Part shown: in pieces, positions 7,227-13,751 of the stretch
Layout of the letters: each line of letters opens with the position of its first letter
How positions within the stretch are numbered: the stretch's first letter is position 1
Origin: Candidatus Hydrogenedentota bacterium
GTDB taxonomy: Bacteria; Hydrogenedentota; Hydrogenedentia; Hydrogenedentales; CAITNO01
NCBI GenBank assembly: GCA_011046175.1
Contig: DSBB01000018.1
Coordinates: forward strand, 1 to 14,660
Length of the DNA: 14,660 nucleotides
Reading direction: 5' to 3'
Notes under the pieces: generated by a model
Told to the model about the DNA's origin: nothing
Database searches by the model: none
Seen by the model: the letters and a program-made list of their open reading frames with translations, nothing else
Program-made: the position numbers and the translations under genes

Positions 7227-7676
7227 TCAACAAAGAAGACGGCAATGAGACAGGTAGATTGTGATGCAACCTCTGTCAGCGGAATGGGTATTCCAAACGC
7301 CGTTTTTCAACGAAACGGAAAACGGACAGGAATATGCTCCCATAGGAAGGATATCTTGAAAAGAACTGGAGGCGTATGCATTATTTGAAAGCGCAAAACG
7401 GGAGGGACAGTCGTGTAAGGCGCACATCAAACAACCCGCGGTCTTCTGCGTCACAACAGACAGCACGTCTTTATTTTCCGAATTATAATCGCCGGAAAAT
7501 GCGATAACTGCCACATGCGCGGAAGACTGCGCGCAGCAGGAAGCATAACACGCCTGCCCACGTTCATCGTCGTGATCATGATCCCCATGAATATACGGAC
7601 ATACCCTCATGGGAAAGGCTAGGAACAGAAGCGCCCCAAGGAACAAGCGCATATATTTATTACACATGGGTTTCAT
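7227..7676 (-). CDS. Small Cys/His-rich exported protein of unknown function
   Basis: An open frame of 149 residues from ATG 7676, ending 71 bases before the pseudopilin start. In-frame ATGs also lie at 7667 and 7652; the last gives the cleanest signal peptide (MRLFLGALLFLAF). After it comes HGDHDHDDERG, then a cysteine group CYASCC, later GCLMCALHDC, and further single cysteines near the end. This resembles small periplasmic metal-related proteins of the DUF2946/CopL kind, with His/Asp and Cys clusters able to bind copper or zinc, but the match is loose. No Shine-Dalgarno precedes any of the three ATGs. A strong extended -10 ends just before the first ATG, so the mRNA may be nearly leaderless. 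The gene is likely real given its promoter, signal and clustered Cys, but the start is uncertain. Confidence 0.55.
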   Translation of the reverse strand: MKPMCNKYMRLFLGALLFLAFPMRVCPYIHGDHDHDDERGQACYASCCAQSSAHVAVIAFSGDYNSENKDVLSVVTQKTAGCLMCALHDCPSRFALSNNAYASSSFQDILPMGAYSCPFSVSLKNGVWNTHSADRGCITIYLSHCRLLC

Positions 7677-7683
7677 TGCATAT

Positions 7684-7692
7684 ATTATACCA
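7684..7692 (-). promoter_or_regulatory. Extended -10 promoter of the Cys/His-rich gene
   Basis: TGGTATAAT on the minus strand has a perfect TATAAT with TGG before it. Transcription would begin near 7677, one base before the first ATG of the gene at 7676. The -35 region is poor, which fits an extended -10 promoter. Confidence 0.5.
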
Positions 7693-7721
7693 TGCGGCTG
7701 TCGGTATCGTTGCCGTCGGCG

Positions 7722-8516
7722 CTACTCGTTTTCTCCCGGCTTCAACCGCAAGGACGCCTTATACGGCAAATGATCAGAAGCGACGCGTGTGGCGTCATTA
7801 TAAATGATTTCCGAAGAAAGCGTCTCAAATGCGCTGCTCACAAAGATATAATCAATACGTCGCATCGGGTTATTGACGGGAACCGTTCCGCGTATTGTGT
7901 TGTCAGTCTTCGTTATGGTGTCAATGAGTTGCCAGGTAATCCGCTGCATGCCCGGCGCCGTCACATGCTCGTTCATATCACCTGCAAGGATAATCGGATT
8001 GTCGCCGAATTCCGCTACAATGGCTTCGGCTTGCGCAAGGCGCTCTTGGCCGTTCAAACCCAGATGCGTGTTCATTACATCCACCTGTCGGCCGTGCCAT
8101 TCCACCGTTACTATCAAACAACCCCGCGGCTCTGCATTTGTCGGATTGGGAAGCGTCAGATTCCGGGACGCCCTTATTGGCAGACTGGTAAAAGTTGCAT
8201 TGCCGTAATCACCACCTGCGAACCGGTAGTTTGGCTCAAAGATTACCGTCATATCAAGCAATTCGGCGAAAACAGCGGGCATGTCAATGTTATTGGTACG
8301 GGGCAGGCCGCGGTCAACTTCCTGCAAACACACGATATGCGGTTTGAGTGCTTGTATAACGCGGGCGATACGCTCAAGATCAATCTGGCTGTCCGCGCCT
8401 TCCCCATGATGAATATTATAGGTGGCAACCACAAGGGGGGCGGGGGAATTGACGTCAACGGCAAACAGATTGAGCCCCGAGAGGACCAGTAGAAGGAGGA
8501 CGAAAAAACGTTTCAT
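7722..8516 (-). CDS. Exported endonuclease/exonuclease/phosphatase-family hydrolase
   Basis: The start is taken at ATG 8516, giving 264 residues with a Sec signal (MKRFFVLLLLVLSGLNLFA). The ATG at 8576 would add 20 residues that are encoded by the terminator hairpin of the upstream gene, so it is rejected. The whole EEP fold is visible: ATYNIHHGEG with Asn34, CLQEVD with metal-binding Glu66, YGNATF (104-109), NTHLG with His151, GDMNEH with Asp180 and Asn182, RRIDYIF with Asp222, and SDHLPY with Asp248-His249. The active site is therefore intact. Family members cut DNA, RNA, phosphoinositides or sphingomyelin through a Mg-dependent phosphoester hydrolysis. The export signal argues against a role in chromosomal DNA repair and for scavenging or lipid head-group removal outside the cytoplasm. 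The ribosome-binding site is weak (GGGAC, eight bases away). No strong terminator follows. Confidence 0.9.
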   Translation of the reverse strand: MKRFFVLLLLVLSGLNLFAVDVNSPAPLVVATYNIHHGEGADSQIDLERIARVIQALKPHIVCLQEVDRGLPRTNNIDMPAVFAELLDMTVIFEPNYRFAGGDYGNATFTSLPIRASRNLTLPNPTNAEPRGCLIVTVEWHGRQVDVMNTHLGLNGQERLAQAEAIVAEFGDNPIILAGDMNEHVTAPGMQRITWQLIDTITKTDNTIRGTVPVNNPMRRIDYIFVSSAFETLSSEIIYNDATRVASDHLPYKASLRLKPGENE

Positions 8517-8540
8517 AGATGCTGTCCCATCAGAGTTCTT

Positions 8541-8583
8541 GAAAAGAAACACCGGGAAACGCATGCAACGACGCATTTCCCGG
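8541..8583 (-). terminator. Intrinsic terminator of the NTF2-like lipoprotein gene
   Basis: CCGGGAAA at 8552-8559 pairs perfectly with TTTCCCGG at 8576-8583, enclosing 16 bases that pair only partly. The minus strand then reads TGTTTCTTTTC, a T-rich tail. The hairpin begins 16 bases after the stop at 8600. Confidence 0.7.
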
Positions 8584-8599
8584 CGTATTTTGCGAAAAA

Positions 8600-9028
8600 T
8601 TACAGACCGTCAACATCCATGCCCGTGACAAGCCATTTGCCGTCTTCCTTGGTAAAAGTAAGTTCTACTGCGACACTGCCGGCGATGCTCATCAAATCCA
8701 CTGGATAGACGCTGCACACGCCATCCACAATCGTGAATTGCGCATCTTCAAGGCTGACTTCCGCTTCATCAAGATATCCGGCTTCGATGGCCTGCTCAAT
8801 GAATCCGGCGAGTGTTTCCTTGTCCGGCGCCTGACGGGCCGTGAAGTTTTCCGAGATGGTGGCAAGGAACTTGTCCATGTCCTGTTCAATTAGTCCCTGT
8901 GACCACTGGTCGAGCTGAAGCCGCACCATCTCTTCGTCGGAAAGCCCCGAACCGCCGGTTGCGCATCCGGTGACAAGCGCCGCGAACAGTACCATTACCA
9001 AACCATTCAGCAATACAATCTTTTTCAT
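8600..9028 (-). CDS. NTF2/SnoaL-like lipoprotein
   Basis: ATG 9028 follows GGGAG (9036-9040) by seven bases and starts a 142-residue protein with a clear lipoprotein signal: MKK, a hydrophobic run and lipobox LVTGC (Cys22). An open frame upstream to 9184 crosses the promoter and is not coding. After a short Gly/Ser linker, residues 36-142 have the pattern of NTF2-like/DUF4440 domains: a first helix ending QWSQGLIEQDMDKFLATISE, a second helix in DKETLAGFIEQAIEAG, then four strands, the last two being VAVELTFTKEDGKW and LVTGMDVDGL at the C-terminus. Such domains bind small ligands or proteins; no catalytic residues can be assigned. It is probably attached to a periplasm-facing membrane. It is a single-gene unit with its own promoter and terminator. 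Confidence 0.8.
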   Translation of the reverse strand: MKKIVLLNGLVMVLFAALVTGCATGGSGLSDEEMVRLQLDQWSQGLIEQDMDKFLATISENFTARQAPDKETLAGFIEQAIEAGYLDEAEVSLEDAQFTIVDGVCSVYPVDLMSIAGSVAVELTFTKEDGKWLVTGMDVDGL

Positions 9029-9040
9029 TGTGTTTCTCCC

Positions 9041-9053
9041 ATGCGTAACGCAT
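9041..9053 (-). promoter_or_regulatory. Leader hairpin just before the lipoprotein Shine-Dalgarno
   Basis: ATGCG TTA CGCAT is a 5-bp perfect hairpin that directly abuts the GGGAG of the lipoprotein gene and is preceded by eight A on the minus strand. The first three bases are an ATG that itself has GGGAG (9062-9066) eight bases upstream and opens a 55-codon frame overlapping the lipoprotein gene out of frame. The role is unknown; it may affect translation or be chance. Confidence 0.25.
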
Positions 9054-9097
9054 TTTTTTTGCTCCCGGTTATTCAGGATGTACCTATTTGAAAAGAT

Positions 9098-9106
9098 ACT
9101 ATACCA
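9098..9106 (-). promoter_or_regulatory. Extended -10 promoter of the NTF2-like lipoprotein gene
   Basis: TGGTATAGT on the minus strand, 69 bases before the ATG at 9028. A run of eight T lies about 15 bases upstream in place of a -35. The stretch 9107-9180 behind smpB shows no convincing terminator hairpin, only this T-run. Confidence 0.45.
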
Positions 9107-9180
9107 ATATATGCCCGCTGAAAAAAAACAATGCCCATAAAACATCATCGGAAAGCGCGTTGATTCAATCACGAGGGAAT

Positions 9181-9642
9181 TCATTTTTGCCTCTTCAGCA
9201 AACGCCGTATTTCCCGATCTGTTTCGCGTTCGCGAATAGTGGCGCGTTTGTCAAAAAAATGTTTCCCTCTGCAAAGTCCTATTTCAATCTTCAGTTTGCC
9301 CTGCTTGAAATAGACGCTCAACGGCACCACAGTAAGCCCTTTTTCTTCAACCCGGCGTTGAAGTTTGTTTATTTCCCGTTTATGCAACAATAATTTACGG
9401 CGGCGTTCAGGGGGATGGTTGTTGATATTTCCTTGTTCATACGGGCTTATTCGCGCGCCCACAAGCCATGCCTCGCCCTTTTCAAAATCCACGTAAGACT
9501 CCTTCAGGCTGATAGCGCCTTTCATGCGCACCGACTTAACCTCGGTGCCCGCAAGCGCAATACCCGCCTCCAGCTTTTCCAACACGAAATAATCATGCCA
9601 GGCGTGTCTGTTTTTCGTTACTATTTTAAGGCCGTCCGCCAT
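9181..9642 (-). CDS. smpB: SsrA-binding protein SmpB
   Basis: This 153-residue protein binds tmRNA and delivers it to stalled ribosomes for trans-translation in the cytoplasm. It has the full family signature: KIVTKNRHAWHDYFVLEKLE at the N-terminus, GIALAGTEVKSVRMKGAISL (27-46) with the conserved GTEVKS, SYVDFEKGEAWLVG, ISPYEQGN then NHPPERRRKLLLHKREI, PLSVYFKQGKLKIEIGL, and GKHFFDKRATIRERETDREI. The lysine/arginine-rich C-terminal tail that enters the ribosome is present (RRLLKRQK). The ATG at 9642 is preceded by AGGA, which lies within the last codons and stop of the previous gene; only three bases separate the stop from the ATG, so the two are translationally linked. The ssrA RNA gene is not seen in this window. 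Confidence 0.98.
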   Translation of the reverse strand: MADGLKIVTKNRHAWHDYFVLEKLEAGIALAGTEVKSVRMKGAISLKESYVDFEKGEAWLVGARISPYEQGNINNHPPERRRKLLLHKREINKLQRRVEEKGLTVVPLSVYFKQGKLKIEIGLCRGKHFFDKRATIRERETDREIRRLLKRQK

Positions 9643-9645
9643 AAT

Positions 9646-11286
9646 TTAATCCTGTCGTTCCTTTTCCCCCGTTTCCGCGGGCGTGTCGGAGTCTTCTCGC
9701 TGCGCCTTGTTCATGGACATCTTCAACTCAGCGCGCACATCATAATTGTCGCAGGCTACAAATAACGCAATATCATCCAGTTCCGAAACGACGCCGCGCC
9801 ATTTGTTCGCTGTTTCTTCAATACTGTCTCCATTGTGCCCGCGCAGCAGTCCGGATATGGCGAATTCCCGCGCGGCGTCAAAACATGCGTTTACAAGCGG
9901 AAGCGGCCGGATGGCGATATACAAATTGCCCATTCGCGGGTAATGTTGATTCAACTGATCGGATTGGAGCAAATTGCGCGCGAGCGCGGCGCTCGAACTG
10001 AATAACAGACCGTGACCGTAACTCGCAACGGCAGGTTCAATAGACGGGCCGCCGATAAGAGGCACATAAGCCAACAAATGGTCGTCATCAAGACGCGGCG
10101 CCAAGTCCACCTCGCCCGTTTCCTCAGGAACCGGCGCTATTCGCTCAAAAAGCGCAAGTACCATATCCGTGTTTGCAGCAAATGTTGCAGCAAGCAACGG
10201 CGCCGGGAGCATCTCATAGGGCTCGACGCCGAACAGTCCGAAACGCATGGAGGTCTCTGCAAGGCGCAACGCATTATAAAACAACATCTGCGCGTCCGTA
10301 ATTGATTCGACCGGCGTTAAATCGTCATTGGCTTCTTCGAACAACCCTGCGACAGGTTCGAGCGCGGGAAACATGGTTGCAAACGTTTTTATCAATTCCA
10401 ACGGTGACACGCCCATATCCGCGCTTAACGTTGCCATGCAGTCAAAAGGAACCGGGAACTCCCGCGGCGATAATGTTGCCATGAAGGGCGCGTACTGTTC
10501 GACAAACTCGCGGGATAAGCGACACTCGGTTTCCGCAATCACCGTAGCGGGTTGCAGATGCAGCACAATTTCCAATTGCTCAAACGGGCTGTCCGTCATA
10601 TCCAAAGCGTTGGACTTGATTCGGCAGAAAATGTCCGTTCCCGCCGCTTTTCTGGCGCTTTCCATAAAACGGCTCCTATCCAAGGTCTCTGGAGGAGACA
10701 GCGTAAGCGCCCGTATGAGGCTTGCGCGATGAGGAGAAAATAACAGTGTGCGTCCGCGAACGGCATAATAAATGTTGGCGTCCGGAACATGGAAAAGGCG
10801 CAAGCCCCCGGCAAAATCCGTTTCTATTGAAGGCGAAAAACGAATAAACCTTTCCGCAATACCTCCGATGCGGGTCATGTGCACGGATATGACGACATTG
10901 TTTACACGGTCAAACGATGGAGCGCTAACGTGACACAAGTCAGCGCTGAGATTATTCAGAAGCCATTCCGGGATGGGAAGATCGCCCGCAATAATTTTAT
11001 ACACCCGTTGCGCCTCGTTCCATCCCGGCGCAAGAGAAAACACCCGGCTTTCGATCAGTGCGTCGCGACAACCCAAAATATCGTTTACATAAAACTCGAT
11101 GTTATTGTCAGCGGGCACAAAAGCGCTTCTTTCATAGTTGTCACGAGTCAACCAAAGACACAGCAGCAACACAACAACGAGCAGGGGGAAGACAAACTTT
11201 GCGACACCGCTGCTGTGTCTGCGAAGATTGCGGCGGCGCTTTCGCAAACTGCCGCCCCAGGTATAATTACGAACCACTTCACTCAT
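9646..11286 (-). CDS. Membrane-anchored protein of unknown function, DUF3352-like
   Basis: A 546-residue protein. The first 28 residues are rich in Arg/Lys (LRKRRRNLRRH), followed by one transmembrane segment at about 30-47, so by the positive-inside rule about 500 residues lie on the periplasmic side. The mature part begins with VPADNNIEFYVND, followed by a repeat-like pattern of strand/helix pairs that resembles DUF3352 proteins of PVC-type bacteria ('P-D-x-x-x-hydrophobic' strand, then DALIESRVF). Similar segments recur around 165-190 (RLFHVPDANIYYAV) and 430-450 (HGLLFSSSAALARNLL). The C-terminus after about 515 is charged. No catalytic motif was found. Its ATG overlaps the stop of the ceramidase-like gene by eight bases (ATGAGTGA), with GGGAG nine bases upstream inside that gene, so the products are probably made in linked amounts. 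It may be a partner of that exported enzyme. Confidence 0.65.
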   Translation of the reverse strand: MSEVVRNYTWGGSLRKRRRNLRRHSSGVAKFVFPLLVVVLLLCLWLTRDNYERSAFVPADNNIEFYVNDILGCRDALIESRVFSLAPGWNEAQRVYKIIAGDLPIPEWLLNNLSADLCHVSAPSFDRVNNVVISVHMTRIGGIAERFIRFSPSIETDFAGGLRLFHVPDANIYYAVRGRTLLFSPHRASLIRALTLSPPETLDRSRFMESARKAAGTDIFCRIKSNALDMTDSPFEQLEIVLHLQPATVIAETECRLSREFVEQYAPFMATLSPREFPVPFDCMATLSADMGVSPLELIKTFATMFPALEPVAGLFEEANDDLTPVESITDAQMLFYNALRLAETSMRFGLFGVEPYEMLPAPLLAATFAANTDMVLALFERIAPVPEETGEVDLAPRLDDDHLLAYVPLIGGPSIEPAVASYGHGLLFSSSAALARNLLQSDQLNQHYPRMGNLYIAIRPLPLVNACFDAAREFAISGLLRGHNGDSIEETANKWRGVVSELDDIALFVACDNYDVRAELKMSMNKAQREDSDTPAETGEKERQD

Positions 11287-13648
11287 GGAATAATTCTCCC
11301 GTCAGTGGTATTGTCAGGAAATCACCGGGGTTGCCGTCGTTATCGGGCAAGGCCAGGTTCATTCTGCGGAATTTGGGCAGTAAAACAACGCTGTGCCGGG
11401 TATGGTCATTCCAAACGTCTCCCAGTGACACCGTCTCTCGAGATGCCGCGTCAAAAGACGTTAAAACGCGTTGCGCATCCAAGTCGCCGATGATCCGCAT
11501 ATCGGCAAAGAAGGACTGAATTGTCGCATACCTGCCAATGGTGAACTCGTCCGCAACCGTGTTGTCCGGCAATACGCCAAGCAACAAGCCGTTTTTTTCT
11601 TCTCGAACAACGATTTCTTTGCCAAACTCCACAATCGCGGCACGGGGCTCATCTTCGACAAACCCGGCCAGCAAAACATGCACGCCTGATATATGCGCGC
11701 TGCGCCTCAGGCGATTCAAAGCGGTGTTATAGTCGTCGGAAAACTGCATAATATCCCGTAAAATAAATTCAATGGGCGCTTTGTCGGGACGCGTTATGCC
11801 GCTTGTTTGAACTCGTTCGACGCACACCGTCAGACCGGTTTCGTTCATGCAGGTAAAAACCCCCGCATTCCAGGGAAAACCGGCCTGCATGAACGCATTG
11901 CCGGAAGTGGGACGCGTCCGTGTAATTACATTTTGTTCAGGCAGCGCCCAATCCAGATTTCTACCGACAATTAATTCATCTGCGCCTGCGCGTTCGCCCA
12001 CTGCGGCAAACATCGTGCATAGGGGCGCGGCGAACAACGCGGTTTTCTCTTCTATCAGGTCGTAAAGCGGCGCATGCTGCAAGAGCCAAAATGCGTCAAA
12101 CGGCAGATCAGCGCCCGATGCCATGCCTTCCATTTCCCGTATCAGGTCAAGCGAAAGCTCCTGAAGCAATACTCGTGACCCCATGCCCAACACTGGCAGC
12201 ATGAGCGCCTTTGTTTCCAAAAAGGACGGAATATAACGCAGCATGCCCGACGATGGCGTCCATTCGCCCCTGTCAACTTTGGAAACCACGCGCATTTCAT
12301 ACAACCGCTGGATATCCTCAAGAAATTCCCCGCCTCGGGCAATGCCAATCTCGCGTGGCGTCCCCTCAAGATCAACCACAACACCATTGGGAATTTCGTG
12401 AACAAGTAGAACAGGGGGTTGTTTGTGTTCCGTCTGTTCTTTATTATCGTCACGTGATACGGGGCGGCTCATCATGCTCTCGAATTGTTCGTAAAACCAA
12501 TCTTCTATGCCCGGGCCGTAAAATGTTGATGTTGACTCATACGTTGGATCGGAATACAAATGACGCGGCACAAAATACATCAGGTGATTGTTGGCAAGGC
12601 CGACAGAGAACTGCGCTTCATAGCCCCGCGCCAACGCTCTGCGGCGCGCCTCAAGCGCCAGTTCCACGCATGCCTCGCCAGGAAAAAAATTAATCAGCAG
12701 GTCGTTTATTTCAAGAGACTGCAAAAACACCCTGTCGGGAAGCAATATGTCAAGCAGGGTCGCGGGGAGCGCCGCTTCCTTATAGTGAACACGCAGCGTC
12801 ACGTCGCCAAACATGATATATCCGGCTGTCTTATAGGCCAATCGCGCCAATGAACGCCCCACGGATTCTGTACGTTCCCATCCAGACTTTTGCTCGGGAT
12901 TGCCCGTGGTCTGATTGCCCTGCGCGCCGTTTAGAAAAATGGGAACGCAACTCGGTCCCAGCAATTCCTCCATTTCGAGATAATAAAAACCGGGATAATC
13001 GGAAGAAAAGGAGAAAAAGTCTTCGCCTCCCACAGAGGTGGGGTGCGCCGAAAAATTTGTGACTATGCTAATGGGATTACCGTCGGCGTCTTCCACAAGT
13101 ATGACGCCGATTTGTTCATCAATAGGCCCGTCGGCGTAGCGACGGTTAACAGATAGTCCCTCATGCGCGCCAACGGCGTATCCCAGCGCGGCGCGTTTAC
13201 GTTTGTCGTAGGCGTTGCGCATGGAGTCAACGATTCCCTGCGCAGTTTGTTCCAACACTTCAGGTATGTACCTGCCTGATACAAAACGAATCAGGATGTT
13301 GCGTGTTGTGGCGCCTTGTGCGCTGTGCGTATGCGTCGCGGTGAGAATAATATTTTCAGGCGACACCGTGTCACTGGCCAGCTCGAGCACCCGCGCGCGC
13401 AGCTCCGGCATTATGCCGATGAGATCAACGCTTACGAGAAACAAGCGCGTTTCACCGTCGTCAAGATATAATGTCCGAGCCCACACAGGATCGTGAACCG
13501 ACGTTGAGTTTCGGCCCATGCGCGCGCCATAACCGCTCAGCGGTGTGCCGACGGGCGCCGTAATATCAATCTTGGCAGCGCCGGCTTCAAGCGCATCCGC
13601 AAACGCGCAGGCGCATAGGGAAAGCAGTAAAAATATGGCGAATCTCAT
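11279..13648 (-). CDS. Exported fusion: neutral-ceramidase-like domain plus C45 acyltransferase-like domain
   Basis: The start is taken at ATG 13648, five bases after AAGGA, giving 789 residues with a Sec signal (MRFAIFLLLSLCACAFA). Residues about 20-375 match neutral/alkaline ceramidases: AAKIDITAPVGTPLSGYG (24-41), DPVWARTLYLDDG, ATHTHSAQG (104-112) with zinc-type His106/His108, FSAHPTSVGG with His202, LNGAQGNQ (239-246), and FFPGEA with Glu325. These hydrolyse the N-acyl bond of ceramide. Residues 395-412 are a charged linker. Residues about 413-789 resemble the C45/acyl-CoA:6-aminopenicillanate acyltransferase family: APLCTMFAA with candidate nucleophile Cys544, VGRNLDW (561-567), and CMNETGLTVCVERV (600-613). 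C45 proteins are Ntn hydrolases that normally cleave themselves before the Cys. Both domains act on N-acyl amide bonds, so the protein may process or transfer acyl groups on N-acyl lipids. The substrate is inferred only. It lies downstream of a DegT-type gene and overlaps the next gene. Confidence 0.8.
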   Translation of the reverse strand: MRFAIFLLLSLCACAFADALEAGAAKIDITAPVGTPLSGYGARMGRNSTSVHDPVWARTLYLDDGETRLFLVSVDLIGIMPELRARVLELASDTVSPENIILTATHTHSAQGATTRNILIRFVSGRYIPEVLEQTAQGIVDSMRNAYDKRKRAALGYAVGAHEGLSVNRRYADGPIDEQIGVILVEDADGNPISIVTNFSAHPTSVGGEDFFSFSSDYPGFYYLEMEELLGPSCVPIFLNGAQGNQTTGNPEQKSGWERTESVGRSLARLAYKTAGYIMFGDVTLRVHYKEAALPATLLDILLPDRVFLQSLEINDLLINFFPGEACVELALEARRRALARGYEAQFSVGLANNHLMYFVPRHLYSDPTYESTSTFYGPGIEDWFYEQFESMMSRPVSRDDNKEQTEHKQPPVLLVHEIPNGVVVDLEGTPREIGIARGGEFLEDIQRLYEMRVVSKVDRGEWTPSSGMLRYIPSFLETKALMLPVLGMGSRVLLQELSLDLIREMEGMASGADLPFDAFWLLQHAPLYDLIEEKTALFAAPLCTMFAAVGERAGADELIVGRNLDWALPEQNVITRTRPTSGNAFMQAGFPWNAGVFTCMNETGLTVCVERVQTSGITRPDKAPIEFILRDIMQFSDDYNTALNRLRRSAHISGVHVLLAGFVEDEPRAAIVEFGKEIVVREEKNGLLLGVLPDNTVADEFTIGRYATIQSFFADMRIIGDLDAQRVLTSFDAASRETVSLGDVWNDHTRHSVVLLPKFRRMNLALPDNDGNPGDFLTIPLTGELFHE

Positions 13649-13751
13649 GATATTCCTTGTTCTTTTTCCGGGCGCAAGATATTCGGCCTGCCGGGCGCAG
13701 CCTGTCATCAGGAACAACTCGACCCGATACCCTGATCCCATGTCCTTTTCA

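Noticed and set aside
8517..8576. Upstream ATG start for the EEP-family gene
   Set aside because: The extra 20 codons are the terminator hairpin of the upstream gene; the ATG at 8516 begins a clean signal peptide.
9041..9060. Plus-strand hairpin followed by T8, resembling an intrinsic terminator
   Set aside because: No plus-strand gene ends here and the stem is only five pairs, so it is listed only as a leader hairpin of the minus-strand gene.
9107..9180. Terminator after smpB
   Set aside because: There is a run of eight T but no stable hairpin before it; not enough to call.
9029..9184. N-terminal extension of the NTF2-like lipoprotein
   Set aside because: It covers the promoter and leader and would bury the lipobox signal at residue 53 onward.
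13649..13751. Promoter between the DegT-type gene and the ceramidase-like gene
   Set aside because: Only a direct repeat GCGCCCGG and no good -10 or -35 could be seen, so no promoter is called.
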